The translations under genes and the position numbers were made by a program. From Verticillium longisporum (Eukaryota > Ascomycota > Sordariomycetes > Glomerellales > Plectosphaerellaceae): 64,000 bases of DNA. Each line of letters opens with the position of its first letter. The first letter of the stretch is position 1. Where the stretch lies: assembly GCA_019188255.1 (NCBI GenBank), contig JAETXT010000011.1, positions 1,054,001-1,118,000 of the forward strand. Direction: 5' to 3'. This document shows, one piece after another, positions 34,092 to 47,659 of the stretch. Below the pieces are notes generated by a model. It was not told where the DNA came from. It saw only the letters and a program-made list of their open reading frames with translations, and ran no database searches.

Positions 34092-35940
34092 ATTACTACT
34101 ATATCGGATATCGCTCTTCATTTTAATAATGCTTATCCGTTTAATCCTAACTCTAGTTAGGAAGCGGATAATCGCCTAGCCGTCTCGGAGCTCTAATACC
34201 CTCCTTACGAATATTATTTTAGTAAATTAGCCTCCTAGCCTAGTATAGAGTACGTAGCTAGTCATTCGTCTAGTAAATACGTTTACTACGAATACGATAA
34301 AGGAGCTTATCTCTTTATAAATTCGCTAAGATCTTCCCTTAATATTTATTAACGTAAAAAGATTCCTAAGCCTCTCTATAGCTTAGCTTAGTATATCTAG
34401 CATCGTATAATAGTCGATATAATAGAGAGCGATATAATTAACTTAGTAAACTATAATCTAAAGTAGCGTACCTACTACTTCGCTTAGCTAGCGGAGTTAA
34501 TTAAATGCTTTAAGAAGATATCCTACCTAAGTACCGACCCTTCTTACTATAGCTAGTACTATAATACTATAAATTATAATAGCGTTTTTAGGTTCTTTAT
34601 TATTAATTAGAGTAATATCTCCTTATTAAGACCTCTTCGACCTATACTCTTCTATCTCTCTAGCTTCGTTACTCTATAAGTTTTTATTAATCTTTCTACG
34701 ATTCTTCGCTAATTAACCCTTATAAGTAAAGCCTTTATCTACTAATACTATAGAGGAAGCTATTACTATATACTAGCCTATATATATTATTTATTATAAA
34801 GAAGCCGACGCTCTCGACTTTACTATATATAATTAGGAGATTAAACTATATAATCGGCCTTTAAAGGGCGAAGAAGATAATAAAGAGGATAAGACCTTAT
34901 ATAATATAGACGAGATCCCCTTTAATGCAAACCTTTCCCCCCTCCTAGAGGAGGCTCTAAATAGTAATGCTCTAGCGCATCCTTACCTTTTAGAAACGTA
35001 TTACCCCGGTCATAGCCCTATTAGCTATCCCTTATCTTGCGCCTCTTAGTACCTTACTATTACTATAGAGGATATCGCTATTAAGAAGAAGGCTAATACT
35101 AAGAAGAAGAAGGCCGAGGCGGCTATTAAGAAGAAAGCTACTACTATTGCTAAGGTATTAACGAAGGCTACTAAGGAGAAGGCTATTAAGGAGAAACGGC
35201 TTACTACTATTAAGGCTAAGCTTATCGAAGCTTAGGAAGCGCTTTATATTATAAATATAGCCCCTAAGACGCTAGAGGTCTTAGAGGTCGATAACGATAA
35301 CGAGGATACTAGTAAACCTAATATACCGGTATCGTCGTTTTCTAAACGTCTAGCTTCTTATAATATTTCCTCCGCTCCTTTAACGAGTAACCTCGATCCT
35401 TTTAAATATATTAAAGATAGTACCGATAACGTCCTCGCTTATCCTCTAAATAGTAATCTCCTACTTTCCTATAATAAGAATAAAAGTAAGGGTAAGGCTA
35501 TAGCCCCTATAATAACCCTTAATCGCTATATTCTTATTAATAACTATCCTTATAATATATTACTACCCTCTATTCCTTTAGCGAAGGCTTCTAGTCTAAC
35601 TACTTAGTCTAGTAGACCGTCTAAGATACGTCCTATAGCTAAGGCGACCCGTATTCCTATAATAGCTTTATTAAAGCATCCTATAGCTTTAATTACCCCT
35701 AGCCCCCCCTTAGTAAAGAAAGTATATTAAATGCCTTAGAAGGTTCTTCATAGTACTAGACCGGCTAATCGATCTATATATAATAGCCGTATTCCGGGCA
35801 ATCGGTCAGCGATATCGCCTTAGGGTAAGGTGCTTAGTAGCTTTACTAGCGATAATAGCGAGGAGGAGGACGAACTTACTAGTAAGCTTTCGCCTATTAT
35901 ATTAGATAAGGGTTAGGAATAGTATAGTAGGTTTCCTTAA
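34092..35940 (+). pseudogene. Family A antisense ORF (copy A3, best preserved), unknown function
   Basis: About 600 codons on the strand opposite to pol. The first part (34092 to about 34610) reads NNAYPFNPNSS, YPPYEYYFSKLAS and YVYYEYDKGAYLF; from about 34610-34740 the open frame changes, by frameshift or an intron I cannot define. The second part has EDNKEDKTLYN, a charged coiled-coil-like segment of repeated KKKA/KEK (about 35080-35230), ALYIINIAPKTLEVLEV, YNKNKSKGKAIAP, and an acidic stretch EEEDEL near 35860. Only TAA/TAG at presumed Gln/Trp sites break it. It ends about 100 bp from the 3' end of pol. No known family recognised. Confidence 0.62.
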
Positions 35941-36019
35941 ATAGTATTAGTCCCGATAATAGACTACTATTAAGCGCTATCGCGATAGTCGGTTAGCGAA
36001 CTAACGTTACTATTATAGG

Positions 36020-39000
36020 CCTAGTATTAATATTATTATTTCTTTTCTTATATAGCTCTATTATTTATTTTCTTATAACCTTTAGCTATTTATCCTATCG
36101 TTTATATCTATACCTCTAGTATTTCTTATATCTTTTTAAGGTTTAAATTACATTTTCTAAATAGCTTTCTAGCTCCTAGGTATTATATTTAACTAGCTAC
36201 TTTACCTATTTTACTAAATAGAAATTTTATCCTTAATCCTCTTTATAGGCTATAATATCCTCGAATTCCTATTCTTCCTATTCTTTTTCTAATATAATGA
36301 GGTAGGCCGATTATTTAGCGCTTATTCGGCGATCGTATTAGGGTTCTAAGGAGGATATTAGGAAGATATTATATATCCTAGTATATATCTCGGGGAGCGA
36401 TATATAATAGGCCTATTCGCCTACCTTCTCTATAATCTTTACCCGGATATACTTAGGCATTAGCTTCCGATTCGATTTAAAGCGGAAGTTCTTAATAGAG
36501 AGGCCTATAACGTCTCCGACCTTAAAGACCTTAAGTATATACCTCTTATTATAATAGAAAGCTTAGGTACGTACTATATATTACTAGTTTTCGCTAATTA
36601 ATTAGCGAGTAATTATAATCTTTTTAATTCTTTCCTTTACGCCCTCGACCTTAATATCCTCTCTTAGGGCTATATAATCGACTATCCTCGGGTAATACCT
36701 ATATAAGGCCTCGAATAGTAAGATACTAATAGTACTATATATACTATTATTATAAGAGAACTCTACTTCTTTTAAGTAATATAGTTACTCTTTTAGCGCT
36801 TAGTCGCTAATATAGTAAAGGTACTTTTCTAGTATCTAGTAGGTTCTCTCTATCTATCTATCTATCTAAGGGTAGTAGGCTATAGATAGGTAGCGTTTAA
36901 TTACTCTTTCCTAGTAGAATTCCTCCTAGAATTAACTAATAAGGAGCTTATCTCTATTACTTATAATGCCCTCTAGACTCCCGAACCGATACTCTATTTC
37001 TTCGTAAAGAATAGCGCTTAAGCCTATAGCTATAAATATCTTACGGGTTACTAGGAACTAGGCGACCTTCGTAAAACGATCTATAATAATAAAGATAGAA
37101 TTATATTCTAGATTATTATCCTTTATTATTAGCGCTAGACCTATATTAAGTCTAAGGAGATCTCTTAGAAGGGATATAATAGGAGTAATAGTAATTATAG
37201 CTTCCTATATAGCTTATACTAGGGTACTCGTATCCCTTAATATACTAGGTACTTAGCGATATATTAGTATATATCTACCGATATATTCTCCTAATAGAAC
37301 TTTCTCCCTAAAAGTTCGAGGGTCTTATTAGCCCCTATATATCCCGCCTATAGGTTATTATAATACTATTTTAATAGCCCCTTATAGAGAGTCCCTTATA
37401 GAGGGATAATGAGTCGTCCCTTAAAGAGGAGGGTACTTTATTTATCTAAGGTATACCCTATTCTTCTTCTAGCTTATTAGCTTATATTCTCCCTTTAGAG
37501 AAAGTATCCTAGATTAATAGCCTATAGACCTCTAACTAAGTTCTCGAATTCTAAAGTAGAAATAGGCCTTAGCGCTATTTTATTCTTTATAAGCTCCTTT
37601 ATAATAGAACGTAGGATATACTAATCTAGAATAATAACCCTAGATTCTCCTAGGTCCTTAGACTCTATTTAAGTAATCTCCTAGCGAGTCGTTACTAACT
37701 TCTCGGCCTCGGCTTTTTAGCTTCGGGGTCGAGAAAGAGCTTCTTTCTTCGCTTTTTTCTTAATAATAGCGTAAATATATTTTACCCTTCGCTTAAAGGG
37801 TAAGGTCCCCTTTTCCCTAGAGCTATAATATCGTTCCGATATAGGGATAAGCTTCTATCTTTATAAAGTCGCCTTTATAACTTAGATATAGGCTCTACTT
37901 ATAGTATCCTTTAGCTTAGTCTTAGTAATAGCTCGCTAAACGTCTATAGCTAGGTCTTCTATTAGCTATAGCTTTTTAGATAAAGTAGGAAGTACATTAT
38001 TTATTAGCGCTCGTCCCCCTATATAGTCTAGTCGCCTTAAGAGGCTATCGGCTAGGTTTATAACCCTAAGCTAGTATTAGATTTTAAAATTAAAAGACGA
38101 TAATCTATATACTTATTGTATAAGCCTTCCTTAAAGGTCTCTTACTAATACTTATATAATACCCTTAAGAGCTTAGTAATCGGTTAATATAGTAAAAACC
38201 TATCCTATACTCTCTAGGTAGTAGCGCTAGTATTCGAGGCTCTCTACGATCGTAAGTAATTCTTATTACCTAGTACCCTATTGCTATTCAATTAGCGATA
38301 GTTTCCGCGAATAATAGGTAACTAGCCTCTACCTATTTTCATACTTTTAGCTAAGGATCCCCGAGATAGTATTATTAGACGTATTAGTCTCGACCTAGCC
38401 TTCTAGTATATAGTCCTAATATCTTAAAATCGTAGTAATAGTAAATATAATTTTCAACTATTTAAATACCTTCTAAGCCTTAAATAGCTATTCGAATAGC
38501 CCCTTCTTAACCCCTATAATACTTCCCTTTAATAGGGCGGATAAGGGGGCTATTATTTTTAAATAGCCCTCTATAAACCGTCTATAGAAGTTTATAAAGC
38601 TTAGGAATACTTATATATCCCTAAAAGATTCTAGGGGTTATTATTTAGCTATAGCTTAGATATAGTTTAGATCTATAGCTATACCTTCTTTTAAGATAAT
38701 AAATCCTAGGAATTCTATTTTATTTTAGTAAAATAGGTACTTCGATTATTTAGTAAAGAGCTCGAAGTCCCGAAGTCTCTTTAGGACTTATTAGAGGTAG
38801 GCTATATACTCCTCCTTTATTTATAAATAGATTAATATATCGTCTAAATAGGTAATATAGAAATCGTTTAATAGTCTAGTAAGTACTTAGTAAATATATG
38901 CCTAGAAAGTAGTAGGAGCGTTCATTAATCCGAATAGCATTATAGTATACTCGTAGTGCTTATATCTTATCTAGAAAGCCGTTTTCCATTAATCGCTCTT

Positions 39001-41281
39001 CTTAATACGAATCCGGTAATAAGCGTCCTAGATATCGACCTTAGAAAAGTACCTCGCTCCTACGAGGCGGTCTAAAAGTTCGCCTATTAATAGGAGAGGG
39101 TAATAGTTCTTTATTATAATTATATTAAGGCCTTAATAGTCTATATATAGACGTAGGCTCCTATCCTTCTTTAATATAAATAGGACTAAGGCCCTTATAG
39201 GGCTAATAGACTTGTTAATCCTCCTTATAGCTTCCCCTTCTATAATATAGCGATAGAGCTCTTCTAATTACCTCTATAATAATAGGTAGATAGGGCTATA
39301 AGGGGGTTCGGCTCTCTCTTTTAAATCTACTAAGTATTCTACGTTTTTTAGTATTAATAGTTCCTTCGCTAAGTCTTCGGAGAAAATATCTTCGAATTTA
39401 GTAAATTCTATAGGAAGTACTTTAGCCCGCCCCTTATTTAGGGGTAGGTCGTTAACGATAGGGATAGTTATATTAAGCATTATTACTACGGCCTAAGTAA
39501 TATAGGCAATATAAGCCTTAGCCTTATCCTCGATTAGCATCCTTATAAACTCTTCTAGGTCTATATTTAATATATAGCCCTAAATAAAGGATCGGGTAGA
39601 GGTATTTACTTAAATACCTTCCTTCCTTATACTATTATTAGATAGGAGTATATAGCTAGACCCTTCGGGCTATTCTATATATACGAATAGCTAGTATAGT
39701 AATCGGGGGCGGTTCTATATATCTAATAGGTAGAAAAAGAGCGCGAATATCCTATAACTAGTCGCTATCTAACTATTAAACGTTTATAGTTCAGGGGCTT
39801 CTATACCTTCTATTTCTCGTAACTTTAATAATTAAATGAGAATAGGACTAATAATATCTATTATAATATTAATATCTAGATTAATAAAGAATTTAATCTC
39901 CTTATTTTATTATAGGGTAATCGCTAATGCTTTAGCGGTTTTCCCGATATTCATTTTAAGCGTAATGCCCTTTAGGTCGGGGCTTATACTAAGTCGTTTT
40001 CCGAGAGCTCTATTACCTAGACGCCCTCAAATTCAAGTAACTATATACTTATAATTATAGCCTTATATCTCCGGGGGTCTAGCTATAAGCAATTTTATAC
40101 CTAATAGCCGGTTTTATTATAACGGAAGTATATATTTATAGATATCGTAAAGGCAGCCCCTCAGCCTCTAGACGGAGTTCTTATAGAATACGGGTTCGGG
40201 TTCCTCGCTTAGCAAGGAGTAGTCCCTCTACTATAATATAAGGGTCGTCCTCGTTTCGCTAGCGACTAGTCCTATAAAGTTTCTCTCTTAGGCCCCCTAT
40301 ATATAAGTACTATATTACGTTATTCGCCCTAGTTCGATTAAGAGTATATTCGTTTCCTACTCTCTTACTACTTATTCTATAATTAATTAACGTCCTATAC
40401 TCTCTAAGCTTCGTATATAATTATTCTAATATCCTTAATAGGAATATAGTACTCTATTAACTTATCCTATATAAAGTAAAGGAGCTATTAGAAATATCTA
40501 AAAGCGTACTCTTCGCTATAATCTACGCTTTCGCTAAATAATTAGTAAATACTTTCTTAATAATTAAAGAATATTAAAAGGGAGATATCTCTATTACCCT
40601 TAAAATATAGCGAATATAGCTATTCCTAATAAACTAGGTTTTATAGGTCCTTTAAGAGGTATTCTCGTTTAATAAAGCTTTAAAAGTCCCCCTAATAGAT
40701 ACTCGTATCGTTAATATTAGAGTCCTCTTAGCGAATCGCTTCTAGGTTTTATATATAATTTCGCTATACCGTTTAAAGAGTATAGGTAAGTTTAGTCGTC
40801 GATTACTCGACGATTTAGGCTATATTCGTATTAAGCCGGAAAGCATTTCTAGCCTTAATAGTAATAAGCTAGTCGTTAATTTAGGCGATCGTAGCATCCT
40901 CCTCGAATATCTTATAATTATAAGTAGGAGGCTTATCGTAATTCTTTACGATTAGAGTCCATTTAATAAAGCGTTAGATTAGAAATCGATTTTCTAGCCT
41001 CTATTCTCGGAATTCCTCGACTAAGGCCTAGAATACCTATAATTAAGGTTCCGCTTATCGAAAAGGCTCTTCGATAATCTAATAATACTCTAGCGAAAAG
41101 GATCCTAATTTAGGTATAGTCTTTCTACTACGACCGTCTCTTAACGATTCCGATAATATCCCTATTAGCTTATTATCTAATTATTAACCGCTATAATTAG
41201 CAATTCGCTTCTAAGTCCTAATACGCTTAGTTTAATCTATTACTTAGCCTAATCTAATTATAGATTATAGAAGTTAAAGAA
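36020..41281 (-). pseudogene. Family A gag-pol (A3), inverted, RIP-degraded
   Basis: Chromodomain end near 36130-36310 (FEDIIAYKED, then FYLVKQ), integrase near 36500-37500 with NRDK and the degraded TAYHPQTDGQTERT signature near 36860, RNase H about 38100-38500, and reverse transcriptase with YLDDILIY at about 38849-38826. The segment 39480-39274 is open for 68 codons. Gag lies between 40100 and 41280. Stops at Gln/Trp sites. This copy gives the clearest amino-acid match to Gypsy chromovirus Pol. Confidence 0.88.
39274..39480 (-). pseudogene. Open remnant of family A Pol just before the reverse transcriptase (68 codons)
   Basis: Contains FEDIFSEDLAKELL and YLVDLKERAEPPYSPIY, typical of the linker that leads into Gypsy reverse transcriptases (LKEGTEPPYGPIY-like). 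Part of the A3 gag-pol pseudogene, not a separate gene; the ATG is internal. Confidence 0.85.
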
Positions 41282-41472
41282 TATAAAGGTATTAAGCTAA
41301 GGGCCTTAATTAGGGAAAGTAGATAGTTCGGATTTCAATTAGCGTACTAGTATTATAACTTTAACTTATCGAGGCTATCGAGTATAGCCTCGACTCTATT
41401 TATAAACTAGATCTTATCGCCGATCTATCGGCGATAACCCGCCACTGGACGTCCAACGTCCAACTCCTTATA
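41282..41472 (-). repeat. Family A 5' LTR (A3), 191 bp
   Basis: Reverse orientation, TATAAAGG to CCTTATA, followed by the ATAAA duplication at 41473-41477. Keeps ACTGGACGTCCAACGTCC, with CpA and TpG intact. Confidence 0.93.
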
Positions 41473-41477
41473 ATAAA

Positions 41478-44400
41478 GTAGCTAAATATACTACTACTCT
41501 ATAGCTCTTCGATTATCTATAGTAGGACTCGCCTAAGTAATTAAGCTTAGAGTCCTTAGACTCCGAGGCCTAGTCTACTCTTTAGAGCTATTATTTTACT
41601 ATTTTACTATTCCTAGGATACCTATTTTTAGGCTTTATTAATTACTTCTAATATTATTTACTTTTACCCTTTAATTACTCTTTTCTTAATATTTAATTTA
41701 TCCTTTAATAAATCTAATCTATAAACTAAAGTCCTTATTATTAATAAAGGAGCTATTAATAAATATATAAAGCTAGGCTATTAAGAGATCGAAGTATATA
41801 TAATTTAAGCTATAGCCTATATTAATAATCTACTATTATATATATTTATTAAGCTATTTAAAATTATCCTCTTATAAGTTTATAGCTTAAGCTATAATAG
41901 AGAAATCGAAAGCTACTTCTAATTAATAGATTAAAGTAATATCAGTACTATAAGCTCTCTAGGTAATATATTCCTATTCTAAGCTCGCTATCCATAGGGT
42001 TACTAGCTCTAAGCGATTACTTTAGCTTTTCTATTAAATCGTAAGATCTTTAATTCTAATTTTAATAATATAGCTATTAAAGATACCTTTAGAACCTATA
42101 TTAAGGATAGAAGTAGGCTTTACTTAGAAGCTAGCGTTTTCGAGCTCTATTTCTTCCTTTTATATAAATATAGGCTCTCTAAGGTTAAAGGTATTATTAA
42201 TCTATATCCTAATTAGCTTAAAGCTCTCTCTAGCTCTAATTAAGAGTAAATATAAATCGAAGCCTATTAGAATAGCGTTTAAGCGCTCTCTATAATAGCG
42301 TTAATAGATTATAAACTAATAGAGACCTAATTCTATAATATTATAGAGCAGCTTTATAATATAGAAGATAATTCCTTCTAAGTATCTATATTATAGCTCT
42401 TTAGGAATATATAGGAGAACGTTATATAGTAGATCTATAGCGTTCTAAGTATAACTTTAATTAATATTATAAAGTATTAATTAATAGCTATATTATTATA
42501 GTATTAGGGTAATTACTAAGATTAATTATTAATTATAATATATAATTATAAGCGATTATATTAATAATATTATCTTCTCTTAATTATTATATCCTTAAAC
42601 TATTAATCTTAACTTCTTATATAGAGCTTAAGGGAGGCCTTTTACTTCTCTTATAAACTAATATCTAAAGATCTTAATATTTAGGAATATAGATCTCCTA
42701 ATTAATATAATTACTTTAATTATTAAGAATAAATCGATTTCCACTTAATTAGACTATTTAAATAACTTCCTAGGGGTTATTATTCTACTTTTATTATATA
42801 ATTAAATAGCTAGGTCGTAACCCTATTATTCCCTTTTAATAATAAATTAGTATTTAATTTATAAAATCTTAATTATATTATTCTTATAATCTATAAAAGC
42901 TATTTATAATAGATTTATAGTATTTATTAACTTCCTAAGTCTCCTCTATCGTTATAATAGAATTAGCTCTAGGTATTTAAATAATTCTAGGATCTCTAGA
43001 ATTTAGATTATTATTATCTCCCTAATTTCCTAATCTAATAATCTATTATATAGCTTAATATATATTCTTCTAAACTCTATTAAGCTATTAATTATATTAA
43101 CTATAATTACTATATTAGAAATCGATATAACTTTATAAAGACCTATCTATTTCTCCTATTCTTAGAATATAAGAATATTACTTCCTAGCTCTAGCGATCT
43201 TAATAATAACTATTTAATATCTAGTCTATTATAAATATTAAGAGTATTATTAACCTTTTATTTAATAACTATTTACTAAAGCTCTATTATTACTTTATTA
43301 ATTACTTTAATATATTATATTTAGTTTATAATAAGTACTATATTAATAATAATTCTAAGTATTACTTTAAATATAAATAATATAAAAATTAATCTATTAA
43401 GCTTAATAATATTATTCATTATTTTTACTATTCCTTAAAATAGCAATTCTAGGCTTATATTATAAGATTCTACTTTCAAAATCTTATATACTCTATAAGT
43501 CGGCTTATAATAGCTTTTAACCTTACTAATTAATTAATAGGCCTCTATAGGGATCTAATAGTAGGTTATACCTAGGACGTACCTCTACTCTAAATTCTAT
43601 AGAGGTAAAGTTCGTCCTAGTATTAATAATTATAACGTCTAGAGGCCCTAGATAGGTATCTAATTAATACCTCTTAAGGGCTTCCTATATTATATAAGCT
43701 ATAAAATTAGGAATAAAAGTTATAGATTAGAATCCTATATTTATATTGATTATATAAAGAATAGGCTTCTTATCTAAATATAAAATATTAATTAAAATCT
43801 TATAATTAAAGTTAATATCTAATTTTAGAATAAACTTAAAATATTATAGAGATTTCCCTTTAATCTAATAATAATAATAGAAGCGATTTATTAATTCTAG
43901 AATATCCCGATTTTTATTATAATCTACTCTTTAGAATAGGTTTTATAATTTCTCTATAAATAAATAATTAAACTATTTATAAATATATTAAAGCTCTATT
44001 TCTATTAGAAATACTATTATATTACTCTCTATGCCTATTATATATATAATCCTAGAATTAATATAGGTCTTTATATCTAGGAAGAACTATAGATAGCCCT
44101 ATTTATAGAAGATAGGTATATACTCCTAGATCTCCTTAATATACTTTATTAGCTTATTATATATATTATCTAAATAGATTCTAAGATCGTCTATATCCTT
44201 AATATAAAGGAGGAATAGAGTATCTATTAGGATAATATAGAATATAATTCTCTTAATTAGTATTAGAATAATAATCTCCTCTATTATAGAAATAGGATTT
44301 CCTATTCTAAATCTTATTCTAGCCCCTATTCTCTATTTATTAACTATTAAGTTTAATATTAAAGCTATTAAGGCCCTTATTTATAAAGCTCCTATTATAG

Positions 44401-45571
44401 AAACTAATATTATACCTATATTAGGGATAATATTATACTAAGTAGAAGTACTATTAATCTAATATTAAATAAAGAGCTATTCTATTAGAGCTATTACTTT
44501 AGACTTTAAGCTATTCCTTCTAATTCTATATTAAAACGACTTATTTACTAGGAAGTATATAATATAAGTATTTATTAGTTTATTCTTAGGATTAGATTTA
44601 TAAATATTATCTATTCTTAGTTTATTAGAAGTAAGATTATCTAATTCTAAGCTCTTAGCGGGTTCTATTATTATTAGAAATTAATAGTATCCCTTTTATT
44701 AATCTCTATATACTTCTTATATATATTTTTATTACTCTTTTAAATATTATTATTCTTTAAGAGAGTATTTTATCGATCTATAATCTAGTTTAGAGTATAT
44801 TTAGTATTTACGAATTCTAGATAATTAACGATTATTAATTCTATATACTAATTACTCCCTACGATCTCCCTTTCTATTAGCCTAGTAATATCCGCTCCTA
44901 TAATATCTATTAATATAGAAGTATTTAAGCGTTCTAATATTCTCCTCTACCTTTAATATACTCTTAAGCTATATGGATAAAGTATTAAAAGATTATTCTA
45001 ATATTATTAATATAATCTTTAGCTCTAGAATACCTTAAACTACCTTTAGAGTATTTATATAGAGATAATTCTCCTCCTTAAATATAGGGCTAAGTACTCT
45101 CTAGTACTATTAAAGCCTATCTAGAAGGACTTAAAGAATTTCTATTTATAGCTTTCTTATATTATTAGCTTCTATTATTATAGAGTAGAATATTATTAAG
45201 CTCTAGTTTATATAATATTATAATCTATTAATCTCTAAATTAAATTATTATTTAATTACTAAGTATATTTAATAAAGTTATATATTCTTATTTATATATT
45301 CTAGGAAGAAAGTTTACATATACTCTAAAAGTATATTTAGGAAGAATATATAGAGCTATATATAATAGATTTATAATAATTCGTAAACGTCTATAAAGAT
45401 ATATATTTTATTATTAAGGATATTATAAATCTCCTTAGAATAATTACTCTCCTTATTCTAAAGTAATATAAATTACTTAATTATAGCTCTATCGATTAAT
45501 AAATTCATTAGTTTATATAATAATAGAATATAATATTAAATTAATAAGTTCTAAATACTATTTAGAAATAA
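41478..45571 (-). pseudogene. Family C pol (C2), inverted, RIP-degraded
   Basis: Minus-strand counterpart of 27060 to about 31580. RNase H lies near 41750-42330, reverse transcriptase near 42400-42900 and the integrase end near 43100-43600. The first ~170 bp (41478 to about 41650, plus strand) also hold the end of the antisense ORF. Terminated by the B2 LTR. Confidence 0.8.
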
Positions 45572-45752
45572 TATTAGGGGCACCTATAGAGGCCGCTCTA
45601 GCCCTAGACTCTTAGCGGACTTAGACTCCGCTAGAGCCCTAGGGCTAGGGCACTCTACTCCTAATATATAGGTATCCGCTTAGATACTAATAGTACTAGA
45701 TAGATAACTATTTATATTAATACTGATATACCCCTAATATAAGGTCCTAATA
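45572..45752 (+). repeat. Family B 5' LTR (B2), 181 bp
   Basis: TATTAGGGGCACC to GGTCCTAATA. A primer binding site probably starts one base later, at 45754: TAGTAGTTACTAGAC, which restores to a sequence beginning TGG. Retains CpA in GGGGCACC and GGGCACTC. Confidence 0.82.
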
Positions 45753-46379
45753 ATAGTAGTTACTAGACTTTCCAGTTATTCCTATATATAATCCTAAGAT
45801 TTTTATTAAAGATAATAATTAATCTATTAAAATATTAATCTATTATTATTATAGCGAAGAGATAAGGTTAAGATCTAGATAGAATTAAGTTCCTATCTAT
45901 TATAAGATTTCTATTATAAGATTCCTATTAAGCCTCCCCTAAACCTATTAGATTTTATTCCCTCGAGACTTCTCTATATTAGAGATGGGCGTTAAGGCTT
46001 ACTAATTATACTATTAAGTAGAGAGCTACTAGGATTAAGTAATTAAGGTCCTACTATCTAATCTATCTATTATATTAGTATTTAGTAAACTAGCCTCTAT
46101 TCTAGAGGAATAGTAATTTATATATATAGGCTATCGAGTAATATTATTATTATTATTATTATTATTAGGATCCTAGGAGTTAATATAGATATATTATCCG
46201 CTAGAGTAGGTTATTAATTATTATTAAATTAAATCTATATTCTTATATATAACTAAGATATTAGGATTATACTATTAAATACTTACTTTAGAATAGAAAT
46301 ATAGGGATAAGATAATACTTTAAATTATAGATTAAGAGGATTACTATTAGACTAGAGTATTTAGATAAATAGAAGAGAT

Positions 46380-47655
46380 TAAAAGTAGAATAGTAGCTTA
46401 AAAGTACTCTATAGTATTAACCCCGATTCCTACGATTAAAGAAACCCCTTTAATAGAGACCTCTTCTATATAGGATTAATCTATTTCTCCTAGAGTTAAT
46501 ATATTACTAATACTATCTATTAAATAATAAGAATCGGCTATAATAGAATAGGATTAGATATTAGCTCTAGGAATAGCCCCTATATTAATTATATAATAAT
46601 AGCTAATAACTATAATAAAGACGTTATAGATATAGCTCTAAGTTAATACTATAAACTAGGGGATAGGACTTATAAATAACTAGAAAGTATTAATATATAG
46701 ATACTTCTATTTAGACTATAAACTTAATTCTAGTAAATAGGAAAGCTCCTTAATCTATATTATTAGCTAAGATATATATTAGATTAATATTAATATATTT
46801 CTTAACTCTATTAATAATTAAGCGGATACCCCTAATAGATAGGCTATAGTAGTATATACTCTACTATAGCTACTCTTAGGCTCTATTAAAGTATAGTATA
46901 TAATATTAACTAAAGACGAGAAATAAAGACTCTATACTAGGCTTAACGTTTAGAGATAGCTACTTAAACGTTAATTTGCCTTAAATTCTATTAAAGCTAT
47001 AGAGCTATTTAATACTTATTAGTACTCTAGATAGGATATCTATATAGATCGTAATCTCTAGAAATTCATCCTTAACGTTATTAGACTCTATAATACTATT
47101 AGAATAAATAATCTATTAATATAATTAAACTAAATATACTTTAAAATCGATAGTATTCTAATAGTATATTTACTTAAGCCTAACCTTAATATTACTATTA
47201 ACTTATTTATCTATAATACTTAGGATAAAGTAGAACTCCTATAGAGAGACTCTATTCTAATAGATACTAGATACCCTATAATAGTATATGCTATAGACGA
47301 TAACTATAGCTATAACGATGAACTAGATAATATCGCCTTCCTAATATATAACTTGTATTAGCTAGATTAATAAAAGGATAATAATTATAATACTAATCCT
47401 CGCTATAAACGTAATTAGAAGGAAGACTAATAATAGAATAGAAATAAATATAATAACTAGAATAGTAATAGAATTATATATAATAGCGAATATAACTCCT
47501 ATAATAACTAAAGTAGCTAATATAATAATTAAAGTAGCTAATATAATTATAGAAGCTAATATAATAATAATAATAGATATAACCTCCCTCGAAGAGGTAA
47601 TACTATTAGAAGCTTATTTTATAGAGAAATTATATTTATATATAATAATTATATA
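46380..47655 (+). pseudogene. Family B gag (B2), 5' portion
   Basis: Same frame as in B1. Well-read part about 46960-47400: RQLLKRQFALNSIKAIELF, KFILNVIRLYNTI, YAIDDNYSYNDELDN; then the Asn/Arg/Tyr-rich RNA-binding stretch to about 47580. Cut by the insertion of A8. Confidence 0.6.
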
Positions 47656-47659
47656 TTTA

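Larger units (their letters stand above)
33522..41472 (-). mobile_element. Full-length family A chromovirus A3 (7951 bp), inverted, nested in C2; least RIP-mutated copy
   Basis: Bounded by ATAAA at 33517-33521 and 41473-41477. LTRs at 33522-33712 and 41282-41472. It keeps more C/G, CpA and TpG than other copies (LTR segments GCTGCTGGACGTCC and ACTGGACGTCCAACGTCC) and has the longest open pieces, so it is the youngest or least treated A copy in view. Gene order on the minus strand is gag-pol; the extra ORF is on the plus strand. Confidence 0.93.
32962..45571 (-). mobile_element. Family C Ty1/Copia copy C2, inverted, truncated, split by A3
   Basis: Reverse-complement copy of C1 from inside its antisense ORF (matching about 32145 downwards) through pol to the equivalent of about 27060. 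Interrupted by A3 (33522-41472, duplication ATAAA) and ended on the right by insertion of B2 at 45572. Its 3' LTR is missing: it begins exactly at the end of the C1 LTR. With C1 it makes a very large inverted repeat. Confidence 0.88.

Noticed and set aside
39836..40054. 72-codon hydrophobic plus-strand ORF with ATG
   Set aside because: Antisense to the gag/protease region of A3; not kept in A2 or A8, so a chance opening in less-RIPed sequence.
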